From NCBI GenBank assembly GCA_013339765.2, contig CM023457.1, forward strand, positions 26,355,436 to 26,419,435: 64,000 bases of DNA. Direction: 5' to 3'. The translations under genes and the position numbers were made by a program. This stretch comes from Haemaphysalis longicornis. Its lineage: Eukaryota; Arthropoda; Arachnida; Ixodida; Ixodidae. The notes under the pieces are model-generated. The model ran no database searches and had not been told where the DNA came from. It worked only from the letters and a program-made list of their open reading frames with translations. This document shows positions 12,021 through 23,190 of the stretch, one piece after another (within the stretch, counting starts at the first letter, position 1; every line of letters starts with the position of its first letter).

Positions 12021-13363
12021 GCGTTCTCAATAACCTTCACTCTGAACCTCGGTTTCTAAATATTAAGATATTACGACGATGGATGGAAACAAGGACCCGA
12101 TTGCGAATCAATTGTATTCCAGCCCTTGGGCTTCTATAATATCAGCCATAGGCCATCTCCCTGCTTTATTTGGCTACCACAAGTAGCAGCGGCTGCGGGT
12201 TCGAATTCGAAGCCACCGATGGCAGCCTAAGGCTGGGGCGAACTCTGCCGATCGGCGTGCTAGGCGGTTGCAGCTGTGGTTCGCCTTATGGGACTCGTGC
12301 TTGTAGGCAGCGTCTCGTGAAGAACAGCTGATTGCGGCTCGGCCGCCTATGTATGGCTGTCGAGTGGCGTTTGCTCCCAGCAACTTCGCGGAACGCCCGG
12401 AAGAGGGCGTGTCAGCCGGCAGACACACTGGCGACTCTGAGGCCGCGGCCAGCCGTAGCCATCTGAAACCCGGCGTCCTCTCGCTCCATGTGAACCTGCA
12501 ACCATTTGAAAGATATTGTCACGGTGAAGACGTGAAGGAGAAGATGTACTTACAAGACGTACTAACAGAAATAAGAGCACTGCCTTTACCATAGTACGAG
12601 ACCCCCCTTCTACTGTCGTCCTCTAGGAGCCCCGGCCTAACATCATCATCTTTTTGTATGTGCCTTTACACCTGTCCACAGGTTTCCAGAGACCATATAC
12701 CGGCGTACTTCAACTCGGCAGCTGCCGCTGAGACCTTATGTAGCAATATATACGGACCTGCCGTTGTCGTGGCGGCATAAGGGGAATCGACTTTCCACAC
12801 GTTAAATATTAGTCCACTATGTCTGCGTAGAGCGCCCTGAGTGATGCTAAGGGTGAGGAGTGACCACATCACAGGTGTTGCTCTCCACTGCAACAACTCC
12901 AAATGGCAGAGACCGTAAACTGAACTGCAGAAGGTCATGAACCACGAACAGTGCCGGCGTTGTTGCGAAAACTTGAACCCTCGCGTGTAAGACTGTTCGG
13001 TGCACGTTCGAGCACCAATCCCTAGTCACTGCATCACTGTGGCAAGTGAATATTCCCGCATTTGGGTGACGGCAATAGATGCGACATGATAGCAATGGTA
13101 GACAATTGCTCCAGCTTCAGAGGTGCAGTCATTTCGCTGTGAAGCGCTCCATGTCAGTGAAGTGACGCAATTACTGTTTACATATATACTACTCTTAACA
13201 AAATTCTAATTAAAAAGGTAGTAACGGGTTGTATTTACCAACTCCATACGAACTTTACTACCCCGCAGAACGGTACGCACGTCCTGTCAATAAGTATGGA
13301 ACCTAAATACTATCGTTACTAGTCTAAACCGTGCACTTAGTAACTGCTGCTTGTTTGATACTT
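12021..13363. other. Unassigned region
   Basis: GC-rich sequence at 12180-12600 and open minus-strand frames of 80-90 codons at 12666-13095 that I could not match to any family or connect by splice phase to the M13 gene. Confidence 0.35.
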
Positions 13364-13501
13364 TAAAACGCCCGTGTGTACGAGATTTCGGCGTACGTTA
13401 AAGATACCCATGTGGTCAAATTAATCCGGAGGCTCCACTACGGCGCGCCTCATCACCTGCGTTGCGTTGGTACGTTAAACCTCTACAATCAGTCAATCAA
13501 T
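13364..13501 (+). mobile_element. tRNA-derived SINE, 3' half
   Basis: Carries the tail part of the SINE seen intact at 36823-37056: AAACGCCCGTGTGTACGAGA, then AATTAATCCGGAGGCTCCAC, then CGTTAAACCTCTACAATC with a short (AATC)-like tail. The tRNA-like head is missing. Confidence 0.8.
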
Positions 13502-14061
13502 TGTTTGATACTTTCCCTGAGAACAACAAAATTAAATTCTATATTATAGCTACATAACTACAATAACAATGATAACTACAACGCTTTTCTCATTCCAAAT
13601 AACGGGGAAACAGTTTTGGCAAATCGACATGCTGATGCTCACATTAAAAAGCATAGTTCTAAAATTATCGCTAAAGTATTTGATTTTTGCGACAAGCCCA
13701 CTGACTCTATCAGAGGACTTTCCGCTGCTGGCTATAAAAGCAAGAAGAGCAGATGTATTTCTAACGTAACTACATTATACTCGCTCTCCCCGTGCATCCC
13801 GCTAGTTTTTTTTTTTTTTTTTTGCTCAATTTATTTTTTATTTGTTGTCTAAGTGTGCTATGTGCGTGTTGAATGTGTCTATGTCGTGCTGCGCGCTCAG
13901 CCGATCCCATTGTCATGCGCAGTTTTTTACTAGGTTAGGGATGGCCGGTTAGTAAAAGCACTAAGTACCTAGTGGGTACTGTGACAAGTAACTGGTTAGT
14001 GTTCTGTTAATAAGTGCTACGACCTTTTTTTAAGAGTGTAGAAACAACCATACACTTCGAG
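13502..14061. other. AT-rich spacer with a short coding-like stretch
   Basis: At about 13615-13780 one plus frame reads NRHADAHIKKHSSKIIAKVF and onward, which is coding-like and could be the N-terminus of a DNA-transposon protein, but I cannot name it. A poly-T run lies at 13806-13823. Confidence 0.3.
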
Positions 14062-14174
14062 TTCATAGTATAACAACAGCGCAAAAGACAAGATGATACA
14101 CAAGAAAGGAACACAGGACGAGCGCTGCTCCTTTCTTGTGCATCTTGTCTTTTGCGCTGCCGTTATACCATGAA
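14062..14174. repeat. Hairpin MITE-like repeat
   Basis: Two nearly perfect inverted arms of about 48 nt, each including CAGCGCAAAAGACAAGAT, are separated by a short loop around ACGAGCGCTGC. The outer ends are TTCATAGTATAAC and its reverse. A related foldback lies at 50821-50910. Confidence 0.75.
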
Positions 14175-14499
14175 CCCTAGCAACTTGTCGAACTAGCCAC
14201 TTTACTACATACACTTCGAGTTAATTACAAACTTTTCATTGCTCTGTACTCATCAAAAGTCATCTGTTGTCTCGAATGCAGGCCCGTTGAGCCGTCAAAC
14301 TGGTTTCTGCTCATAAATGCAACGCCACCAACGTCTGCAAAGTAATGCATGGTTTCTCGCTAGTATACTCTAATTGGCAAATCTGAATTTTCAGGTCTAA
14401 TTAGGCATTTCTAGGGATTGTACGGATACCTGTTAGACCTGTTGACATATTAGCACTCCGGGCATCTCCGGGTACTGAACCTTTAATATTACCATCAAC

Positions 14500-14740
14500 A
14501 TCATCGTAATTTATGTCCACTCATCATCAGCTTATTTATGTCCACTTCAGGACCAATGTTCCTCCCATTGGCCGTCAACTGCTACCTTCGCTGTGTAAAC
14601 CCCTCTCTGCCCCAGAATTTCCTTATCTCATTCCTCCATAGAGTTATCAGTCTTATCCTGTACTCCTATTCCCGCACCTCAGAAGCTTTTCTTATAGTAC
14701 GTGTGGTTATCATTTACGAGTACGCCGGGGACCCCTTTCT
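14500..14740 (-). mobile_element. RTE-type LINE 3' end fragment
   Basis: The plus strand reads CATCATCAGCTTATTTATGT followed by CCACTTCAGGACCAATG and CTCATTCCTCCATAGAGTT, the reversed 3' end common to tick RTE copies. No coding capacity. Confidence 0.55.
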
Positions 14741-15187
14741 GACTGGCAAAAGTAATGGGGAGGGAACCCTTGAAAAATGAAGTTGACTCGTGTCATACGT
14801 CAAACTATAGCCCTGCAGCTAAAACCGCCCCCACATACTTCTTCAATATCCACCTCTTTTGTCTGACTTTTATGCTGATGCGTGTCATATTGTCAGCAAC
14901 TTGATCTTGCAGCTGGAATATGCAAAGCTTATATGCAGCCCTTTGTGAGTCTGGCTTTTCTGCCTAGCTGACGTGTTGTACAAAAAGCCAACCTTAAAAC
15001 GTGTCATGCAGCGAAGCCATCTTTTTGCAAACCAAGCAAGGTTGGCCAAACAGGAGAGAGAAAGGGGTGGGGGAGGAATTTGGGAGGAGCTTCGCGAACC
15101 CCTGAAATGCCGCGGACCCCTTGGGGTCATCGAACCCTTATCTGATAACAACTGCACTAGTCTGTACCACAATGAAATAACTCCTAC
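14741..15187. other. Probable M13 gene intron, no element recognised
   Basis: Sequence directly 3' (gene sense) of the M13 exon donor at 15187. Nothing recognised. Confidence 0.4.
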
Positions 15188-15619
15188 CTGTCCACGTCAC
15201 TCCAGCTTTCGAGGCGCAGCACAGAGCCCAGCGTCCAGCGCATGCGGCGGACCTTCTCCTTGAAACTCGTGCGCACGTGGTGCGGTAGCCAGCGGGAGCG
15301 GCTGATGCTCACCGCCAACTCGCGCGAAGCAGCGCGCACCATCCATGCCCCGACCTCGGCGAACCGGGCGGCGGTCAAAGCCGAGAGAAGGGAGGGCGGC
15401 CCCACCGCGTGGCCCGCGTATTCCTCGACCGTTGGGGCCGAGTGCGAAGCCTCCTGGCGATGAGGGCGTTGTCTGCGGCTGCTCGCGTTCACCAGACTCC
15501 GGGCGGCTTCCCAGGTGACGTACAGGGCGAGACCCGACTTGGGGACGCCAGCGGTTCGCCGCGTTGGAGTCGATGTCCAGCTCGAAGTCGGCCATCAGGG
15601 CTCCGGCGGAAGTGAGCCG
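15188..15619 (-). CDS. Neprilysin-like M13 peptidase, exon (third seen)
   Basis: Minus-strand exon with acceptor TTCTCTAG at 15620-15627 and donor GTAGGAG ending at 15187. It starts in phase 0 and encodes ALMADFELDIDSNAANRW, then LALYVTWEAARSLV, and late EKVRRMRWTLGSVLRL before SWSDVDR. The order (W..LM..F, YV.WE, a central L..R..W segment, then the W-x6-R-x4-EKVRRM helix) follows the N-terminal domain of M13 metallopeptidases before the zinc site. The two halves are in different frames; one C too many in the CCCC run near RWRP (about 15543-15546) explains it. The HExxH exons should lie below 15188 but were not found. Confidence 0.72.
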
Positions 15620-17542
15620 CTAGAGAACGCTTTCTCGCATCCTCGGCGTGGTCGCCGTTGTGGTCTGCAGCATCGATGCCGAGCTGTAGCGTCAAGAGGA
15701 AGCTTTCGTCATTTTGACACTACGGAACCGCTGAAATGCATGACTGACCAGCCACCTGCTTTGGTTCCTTCGAGGCCAGGTGTGGAACTTACGGTATTGA
15801 AACTCAACCAGACGTTCGACTACGAACGTCAGTTCGAGACGAGAAGACGTTCGAGTCTACGGAGGAAACAAATGGCAGTTGTCTTTAGGTAACTACGCGG
15901 CATTGCGTGCGTTAAAGTAGTTGTAAGTGCTTGTGATTGCACCGTAGCGGTAGTATGCCTGTGGGCGAAAACAATTAAGAATATTGAAACGTGATGCAAA
16001 GCACAGGTGTGCCTGTTTCTGGTGCTAGATTTACGTGAATCAAGAATGTCCGAAAGGCCGGCAGTCTTGATTCAGAAACAAATTATTTCGGCTTCTTGCT
16101 ATCTCACCTCACTTTTTCTGAAAACCTATCTTTACTTCGCGCCACGGAAGCTCATACCTTGAACTATTTTTTTTTTTCGATGATCGACAGACAGGAAGTT
16201 TATTGGTGCTAAGAAAATGAACAAGTGCGCGAGTATACGCGTCCCACATCAATAAATTGTTAAATAGCGTGTTAGTCTGTACCCGCATTAAGTTTGGTTA
16301 CTCCGGTCTTTTTTTACGCGAATCAATATTGGCATACATTCGTAGGACGAATCACGAACGCTTAGAATTGCATCTGGGACTATGGCCTTGGAACGTATCG
16401 CACCCCAGTGGCTTGCACCGAGCAGTGGGAGTTATATTTGTTGGGGCAGTAAGTTAGTGAACATTATTGTTAAAACTTCCAATAATTATGAAAACATACT
16501 CGTTAATGCGATAATTTTATTCTGTAAGTGTGGCTGTTTCAACCGTGCCTTTATCGGCTTGCCCGCATCGCAGAACTAGTTTATGCATGAGTATAGAATT
16601 TTCTCTGCTCAGACTATTGTGCTTTAATAATCGTTTTTACAATCAATTTACAGCTGCATTCATTGGCCATTGGGGCCTAAAATTTTTAAGTTTAATACTG
16701 TAGCAGCCGTGGCGCATCCAGAAATATTTTTCGGGAACTGTTATGCGCCACCCGCAAAAAAAAACTTAATATGAAAGATAGCCTGCCCGCAATCATAATT
16801 TAGTTTAAACTTTCTGATCCAGTTTTTATATTGTTTTCACATATGTACCGATGCGTAGTGGGAACATCATGGACGAAAAAAAAAAAGCCGAAATGCGGAG
16901 GAGAGAGAGGCAGGGATGCACCCCTCAGAAAATTTCGGGGGATGTTGTGACACCGAAACACCACCCCTGCCTACGCCCCTCGTATGCAGTACTCCTTGCC
17001 GGAATACTCAGTGCAGGTTTCGCGTAAAGGGAAAATAGGTTAAAGCACTTTTATTTATTGATGGTTAGGTTGTTGAAACACCGCAAAGAGTTTTGTTCTA
17101 CGTCTTGAAAATCGCCATGATTCTGATTGCCTTTCGTCTACTTTGCTCCATAGGTGGTCTCCGGAGTCCGCAGACGTTATCTTGATTTACAAACGTTCCC
17201 CTAATATGTTTTTCGATAAAACATCGGGTCTTGCTTCAATTCGGAATTTCGATCAATTATCGCGCGCGCTACAAACTGCTTGCCCTCTATGGTTAAGATG
17301 GTCTCAGTTCGTCGAGCAACTGCCCTATATAAGCAGTTGTCCCGGTTTTTAACGTTCAAGTTGGGCGATTTTTCTTCGACTGCAACTCGCCTAGCTTTTC
17401 GTGTGGCCTATACGGCTGCGCTTCCGGTGGCACTAAATTCGGTTAATGTGCATAAACTTTGCCTCAACATTTCCTGGGGTTTCACCTAAATCAGCCGACT
17501 TATAAATATAAAAGAAATTGAAAACGGAATGTTGCAGCGTAC
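15620..17542. other. M13 gene intron
   Basis: AT-rich intron of about 1.9 kb between phase-compatible exons. No LINE or SINE recognised; short poly-T and poly-A runs only. Confidence 0.55.
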
Positions 17543-18012
17543 CGCCTTGACACGAAGCTTTCCCTCTAACGTCCAAATACGGCCCGCGAGTTTCTCAGCA
17601 CGCCTGTCCCCGACGCCGCAAAAGACCAGCACGTCTCTGACAAGGTGGCTGTGCTCGCTCGGGTCCCTCGTGGCGAGGCGTCTCTTCCAGTCCTCGACGT
17701 CGGCGTCGGGCAAGACCCTGGATGAAGCGGGCCTTTTCTCCGAGGTCGACGAAGGAGTCCAGCCGCAGTTCGAAAAAGAGCCGGAGATCGTACACGAGGT
17801 GGAGTTCGAGGGTCTTGTCCCGGAAGGCGGGAACGTCAGCGCCGCCCTTGGCCTCGGCCGACAGTGGCAGACGGTTGGCGTCGAAAAAAGCCACCGAGGC
17901 TTTGACGTTGCTGGGGTCGCTGTCGTCCTGCGAACCGCGAGGCACGATCAACAGTCGGCGTTGCATACAAAATGTGTGGGCCAACAGGTTCAGTATGAAG
18001 GGGGCGCGAACA
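17543..18012 (-). CDS. Neprilysin-like M13 peptidase, exon (second seen)
   Basis: Acceptor AG at 18013-18014 with a weak pyrimidine tract, donor GTACGC at 17537-17542. The exon begins in phase 2, matching the CC left by the upstream exon, and reads ILNLLAHTFCMQRRLLIVP, then DLRLFFELRLDSFVDLGE, then EDWKRRLATRDPSEHS and EKLAGRIWTLEGKLRVK. This follows the M13 plan: second helical segment, a strand carrying FF..x...D, a QGL turn, and the A..I..LE..L helix. The frame breaks after FIQGL, where GCCCGAC would read on with one C less. With that base removed the exon ends in phase 0, fitting the next exon. Opposite-strand open frames here are shadows. Confidence 0.72.
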
Positions 18013-18435
18013 CTTGCATCGCAGTGAAATTTATGCTCCCGCTTTCCTCACTTGCTCGACAAGTACACCCTTTGTCAAAATTTTCTAGGCCAATCCTAAA
18101 GCCTTTCTACAACAAAGAACTCAAAGAATAAGCTTTATTTTTAAACGCGACCAAAATATTTTATGACAGTAAGAAAGAAAGTGTTTTCTTGACCTCTTCC
18201 GGGAATAACACGTTTAAGCCTCACTCGGGACCTAAGCTTGTACATTGAATTTTTTGCGCCCTGCGCATTTCCACCTTGGCCTAGAAAATTTTGCAAAGAC
18301 TGTATATTTTGTTCTGAATAACGAATGAATAAAGTTTTAAAGCGAAGTTTACAGTTCTCACTGACGCGTCTGTAACGCGAAAACACCATGCAGGAAAGTC
18401 ACCTTTCTGTGACGGTGACGAAGGATGGTGGGTGA
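18013..18435. other. M13 gene intron segment
   Basis: No recognised element in this 0.4 kb. Confidence 0.45.
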
Positions 18436-18512
18436 AGTGAACGAAAGAAACGCTTGCGGTGGCGGGAGTCGAACCCGGGTCCCTCGCGTTATGGAGCCGG
18501 CGTCTGTCCGAC
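18436..18512 (-). repeat. tRNA-like sequence, probably a SINE head
   Basis: Reversed, it reads ATGGAGCAGTCGGACAGACG, then CTCCATAACG, then GGGTTCGACTCCCGCC, giving tRNA-like A and B boxes and an anticodon-loop-like stretch. The acceptor stem does not close convincingly, so I regard it as a tRNA-derived repeat inside the intron, not a functional tRNA gene. Confidence 0.5.
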
Positions 18513-18589
18513 TGCTCCATTTCGACATGGTCGAAGAGGTTTGGAAAACTCAGGCGACAACCAGAGAATCCGCCCCGAGAAAATTTCGC

Positions 18590-19040
18590 GTTCAACCATA
18601 GTCGTCATTAGAAGGAGGGGCGCATGATTTTTAATAAAACCTGTACCAGGTTGACTAGATGTACCTGATCTTCTAGGCTCGAGCTGGCGAGGGCTGCCAT
18701 CCATAGCTCTTTTTTTTCTTTTTGCACGGCAATTGTTGTTGCACTCCCAGGTGATGTGGTACAGTGCACGAGCGCTGCTGCAGCGTGTACAATGTGAGCT
18801 TCGACAATTTTCGGGGTACATGAGGCTATGCCTGTCGAGGTTGGGGTAAGTATCTGTCTCCAGGTAATGACTTCCATTGCGTGCAGCTCTTTGCGAGAAG
18901 GCGAGTATAGTGCCCTGGCTTCCTTGGGTGCTTCTCCTTTTCCCCATAGTCGTTAGTAAGTGGGGTGAGAAGTGGTGTGCTGTCCCACGCCGGGATCGTC
19001 AATTCACTGGCAGGGGTGTTAGCCGCTTCGTTCCCCACCA
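18590..19040 (-). mobile_element. LINE 3' end (C-terminal segment)
   Basis: On the minus strand a Cys/His block HCTRCSSARALYHITWEC is followed by the terminal LEDQVHLVNLVQVLLK block typical of tick I/Jockey-like ORF2. Frames shift between the two. It lies in the M13 intron in the same orientation as the gene. Confidence 0.7.
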
Positions 19041-19439
19041 GTCCCCTAAAATGCAGTGCGCGTAGGTTAATGAGAACTACGGGGTCCAGTTAAGACGACG
19101 GTAACTGCAACTAAAAAGAGTTGCAGTGGACATCTACGCTTGTGTGGCTCAGGATGGGGGCGCGGAAGCGTTACGAGGAGGCTTTGTTTGTAGTGCTTTG
19201 TGAAGCTCGCCAACCGGCTGCCCATGTATCTGTTGGGTGCACGGTGGCTTCTGCCTCCAAGCTTCTGCGTGGGCTGCTCTTCGGAGGGCTGGCGACTTCA
19301 TACGATGCGTTTCTATTCCTCGCATGCAAATCACGCGCCTTGAGCCAGCTTGCGCCGTCTACTAAAGCACTCCCGAGGCAGCGCCCAACCACGTACACTG
19401 CACCATGACTCTACACCTCATTTTGGGACTAGTTAATTC
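19041..19439. other. M13 gene intron segment
   Basis: Open frames of up to 95 codons without recognisable motifs. Confidence 0.35.
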
Positions 19440-19654
19440 TGAGGCACGCGTTTTGGGTCAGGGAGGTACAGGCACAAGCTGCTAGCTGACATCCTTGAAG
19501 CCGACGACCAGCTACACAAAGGGCTGTCTCGGGGAGCCCAAGTGTTAAAGTTTAAGACTGTCATTGTATGAATGTATCGGCTATCTACGGCATTTCTTGT
19601 TTGCCTAAACGTACACCCACTGCACTCTGTAATGCTTAGACCCTCAGATTACAA

Positions 19655-19655
<1 letters not shown>
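19440..19655 (+). mobile_element. CR1/L2-like LINE 3' UTR fragment
   Basis: Non-coding tail segment ending TTAGACCCTCAGATTAC and then AATAAATAAA units, the way CR1/L2-type elements end in short tandem tails. No coding sequence remains. Confidence 0.5.
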
Positions 19656-19689
<34 letters not shown>

Positions 19690-19810
19690 AATAAATAAAT
19701 AAATAATAAATAAATAAATAAATAAATAATAAATAAATAAATAAATAAATAAATAATAAATAATAAATAAATAAATAAATAAATAAATATTTAATAAATA
19801 AATAAATACA
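19656..19810. repeat. (AAAT)n microsatellite
   Basis: About 155 bp of AATA units with scattered losses, grown from the LINE tail immediately 5'. Confidence 0.95.
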
Positions 19811-20305
19811 GCTATCCCAAATTGGCTATGACGCGGCAGATGTTATCCCCGTTGTGGAAGTGGCGACGGCAACGAAGCTGCCACGACAGCGCGTCATCAA
19901 CCACGGCCAATAAAGTACTATGCGTGTGCAAGTGAAGTGACTCATAACGCGCATCCCTCGTTAGGGAAAGCAATAATCCCAAACGATTATCTCGAAAGGT
20001 CCGCGAAAAGCATCGGCTCGTGTTGGGGGTGTTCGACGAAGTTTGCCTATGTGAGCGTTATCCTGTCCTCCCGCTTTGGTTTCGCCGTCTTTTGACGCGA
20101 ATTACACCGACAGGTGAACTGGCTGCAATTGACGCGGAAGCTTCCCCAGTCCTCTGGGCCCTGCTCCGAGTGGACCCGTTATTTTGACGCCATTGGGCGA
20201 ATTCGGGCAATTTTAGCGCCATTGTGTTGACGCTGGTGACGACGGTGACTACGGTTACTTGACGAATTTGATGTGACACCTCAGGCATAGGTTCTCGATC
20301 TAAAA
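19811..20305. other. M13 gene intron segment
   Basis: Nothing recognised. Confidence 0.4.
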
Positions 20306-20640
<335 letters not shown>

Positions 20641-20670
20641 GAAAATGAAGAAGCATTATGTGGCTCTTAC

Positions 20671-20944
20671 GGTGTGCGTGTAAGGCCTGTAGAAGCCCTC
20701 AGAGGCAAGTGCTCGGAGAGCAGATGTGGCGAGCGGTTGGCCCGCAAAAACGCCTCGTCAACGTCCACCGGATGAGCGGAGTAGTCCAGCTGCGATCGCC
20801 CACGCAGCACGCACTGGCCGTAGCCAGTGCACACGTACGCGTGCAGGTCTGAACAGGGGTTGAGGCGTGTGCTCACGGACTCGTGCAGAGCTCGAGACCC
20901 TCGACCGCGCCGTGGGCCTTGCCGGTCCTTGAGGTCGTCACCGT
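20671..20944 (-). CDS. Neprilysin-like M13 peptidase, exon (first seen, N-terminal)
   Basis: Strong acceptor with pyrimidine-rich CTTACTTTCACAG before 20944, and donor GTAAGA at 20665-20670. Encodes ALHESVSTRLNPCSDLHAYV followed by C, the block (L..S....x.PC.D..AYVC) that opens the extracellular domain of neprilysin/ECE-type M13 peptidases. It ends in phase 2 with CC, which joins the T at the start of the 17543-18012 exon. The upstream exon (cytoplasmic part and membrane anchor) must leave phase 1. No stop or shift inside. Confidence 0.75.
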
Positions 20945-20978
20945 CTGTGAAAGTAAGACATGCAAAGAAAAAATTCTT

Positions 20979-21500
20979 TAAAGGATCCATGAAGAGAAAA
21001 TACAACTTCGTTTAATTTGAAAGAACTAGGATTCAGTATCTCACTCAGCTCCATTACAGCCACAAAGATGATTTTTTTTAATGAAAAAAAAGGAAGAAGT
21101 ATTTAAAAACTTTCAATTTTGCGCCACAGGTGACGTGTTATGAGCAAGAATGACGTCATACGGGCCAACAATAAAACATATTTTCAGTGCGTTAACTGCA
21201 TGTAAGCATTCAAGTGATGCGGTCGGTCAAATGGAACTAGAGGACCCATTACAGACGTCCAGTCATGTGTCGTCGCGACAGGTCAGTTAGGCGGCCGCCA
21301 TTCGCACAAACAAGGGTACGTGACGCCATAGAAAAGTTTGCGGGAAATTGGCTAGGGGTCGCGACTGCTTCACACGTTTTTCTTTAATATCTCCAGTTAT
21401 TGTTCGAAGATTGCGATGATATTGTTATCATTGTTATCGGGACTAGGCAGTCTTTCTAATAAACCCAACTTGTATTTTGTCTTCATAGCTCCTTTAAGTT
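20979..21500 (-). mobile_element. MITE-like element, family A, copy 2
   Basis: Inverted copy of 4685-5199, alignable by eye along the whole length including the TIRs, a shared GCGGCCGCC stretch and TGACGTCAT. It starts about 33 nt upstream of the AG of the M13 exon at 20944, so its end lies where a branch point would be expected. Confidence 0.8.
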
Positions 21501-21501
21501 G

Positions 21502-21786
21502 GGGACGTAATATTATTCACGAAATTTTAGGCCAGCATTAAAAAAAATCACGATGACCGAAAAATTCTGAAAGCTAAAAAAATTGCAATGTCGGATTCGA
21601 ACCTCAGCCTTCTCGTTTAGAAACCAAGCACTATAGCACAGCGCTACAGGGGCGTCTGCCAACACAGCTTTTGTAGGGAATATTTATCCCATAGAATCTC
21701 CGCGTAACGTGATTAGCCAATGAGAGGCAACTGCCGTGAGAAATTTCTGACTAATTCTCACGGTTGCCGGGATAATAGACACTACC
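21502..21786 (-). mobile_element. TIR element with internal tRNA-like segment, family B, copy 1 (partial)
   Basis: From its end at 21786 the minus strand reads GGTAGTGTCTATTATCCCGG, then CAACCGTGAGAATTA, an AATATTCCC motif, and a tRNA-like region with CGAGAAGGCTGAGGTTCGAA as B box. The same order is found at 48510-49242. It breaks off beside MITE copy 2. Confidence 0.65.
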
Positions 21787-22066
21787 TTTGTTCATTTTCC
21801 CCCACAATGAAGCTGCAAAATGGCGTATCTTCGGGTTGATAACAAAGCCGTATGCGGTTGGTGCATAGCTTATCCATGCACACAAAAACAATTATCTCTA
21901 GTCTTTTTTGTTGACAGGCAGAGTTATCATCCTCTTTCGTTTCCTCCACCCACCCGAGGATCAAAAAGGTTAGGGGGGGGGGGGGGTCTCGACCTTCTCT
22001 CCCTCTCCAGTGTACGCCAGTGGCCCCAGTTGATGCCGTATGTAGCCCGGAATCAGAGGGACTTAC
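21787..22066. other. Short spacer with poly-G run
   Basis: Contains a G run near 21973-21987; nothing else recognised. Confidence 0.5.
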
Positions 22067-22297
22067 CGGGGAAGACTGAAATCGCGAGGCAGCCAACCCG
22101 GCCGCGTGCGGGGCACCGCGACCATGGGAGACGTTGCCGGCGCTCGCGGCACCGAGAGCCGGTCTCAAGAACAACCCAGTCAGATCGGGGCCTAGCAGGG
22201 TTCCGACCAGTGGTGTGCCGACGGCGGCCTTCGCGAAGGGTTCTGCGGCGCACTCGGTGAATGGGGTTGCGGTATAGGTCGTGCGATCGGGGACCAT
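22067..22297 (-). CDS. Possible 5' exon of an unknown minus-strand gene
   Basis: A GC-rich block open in two minus frames that ends at a consensus donor GTAAGT (22061-22066). The ATG-initiated frame starts at 22297 and is rich in Ala, Gly and Pro (TPLVGTLLGPDLTGLFLRPA). The other open frame would leave phase 1, which is what the M13 exon at 20944 needs, so this could be an upstream exon of that gene. I see no family motif and no clear membrane anchor. Confidence 0.3.
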
Positions 22298-22599
22298 TCC
22301 GGCAGGATGGTCACCGATCGCTGACGACTATTTGCGCCGGTCGGCGGCCGTGGAGAGTTACAATTGAAATGATGGTGATGATAATGAGGATCCGCTCAGC
22401 AAGTTTAGCTCGTGCCGACAGGAGAGAATGAGCAAGGGCTAAAACGCTTTCTGCTCTCCCGTTGGGGTTGATCGGTATATTTTACTCGTAAAACACGCAA
22501 GACGAAAATTGTCATTAATACGGGTAAGATTTAACTTCCCATCGTGCGGCCAGCAGCATTAAGATCCCGTGGTCAGCAGCACATCAGATCAGGTGACCA
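22298..22599. other. No recognised feature
   Basis: Short tract of GAT-rich sequence near 22370; otherwise nothing. Confidence 0.4.
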
Positions 22600-23010
22600 G
22601 CAGCAACTGTTCTTGTTGTTGTGGTTGTTCCTTAACATTCTTGGCGCATACCCAATCAGGGGATCGGCCAAACATCAGTCGTTAATTCGAATGAGATTAC
22701 TGCCTAGGTGGATGATTCGAGGAAAATTAGAAAAATTTGGAAGCTTTTTTCTTCTTGTGTTTGAGGAATCGAGTTTGGAAATTAGTCAATATTGAAACAA
22801 AAAATAAATAGATAAATAAATAAATAAATAAATAAGAAGAAGAAGAAGTAGGAGAGAAGGAGGAGGAGGGGGAGGAGAATAATAATAATAATAATAAATA
22901 TTCAGAAATGGATGCTTTTGGAGGGCTCTGGTGAGGTTCCAGAATAAGATACGAATCAGGTTGAGAATCTTTTGGAATTTTTCATGAAGCGCAGAAGAGC
23001 AGAACTCTTC
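22600..23010 (-). mobile_element. LINE 3' end related to the 31260-33440 element
   Basis: On the plus strand TTGTTGTTGTGGTTGTTCC leads into CCAATCAGGGGATCGGCC and ends in TTCATGAAGCGCAGAAGAGC, the same order as at 31265-31515. Interrupted by (AAAT)n, (GAA)n and (AAT)n tracts at 22800-22895. Confidence 0.65.
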
Positions 23011-23190
23011 TTCTTCTTCTCCTTCTTCTACTCCTTCTACTCTTCTTCTTCTTCTTCTTCTTTCTTCTTCTTCTTCTTCTCTCTTCTTCTCTTCTTCTTC
23101 TTCTTCTTCTTCTTCTTCTACTTCTTCTTCTTCTTCTCCTTCTTCTACTTCTTCTCCTTCATCTACTCATTCTTCTTTCTTCTCCCTCCA
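23000..23190. repeat. (CTT)n microsatellite
   Basis: About 190 bp of CTT units; gives a spurious Phe/Ser-rich open frame. Confidence 0.95.

Noticed and set aside
12174..12428. Frame ending GCHRWLRIRTRSRCYLW
   Set aside because: Short, no splice context, and it looks like a chance reading of repeat DNA.
12666..13095. Minus frames considered as downstream M13 exons (zinc-site part)
   Set aside because: No HExxH or other M13 motif, and no phase-2 acceptor that would continue from the exon ending at 15188.
17529..18131. 200-codon plus-strand frame
   Set aside because: Shadow of the minus-strand M13 exon, whose splice sites, phases and motifs fit much better.
18436..18512. Functional tRNA gene
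   Set aside because: Box-like motifs are present but the acceptor stem does not close; it lies in an intron like other tRNA-derived repeats.
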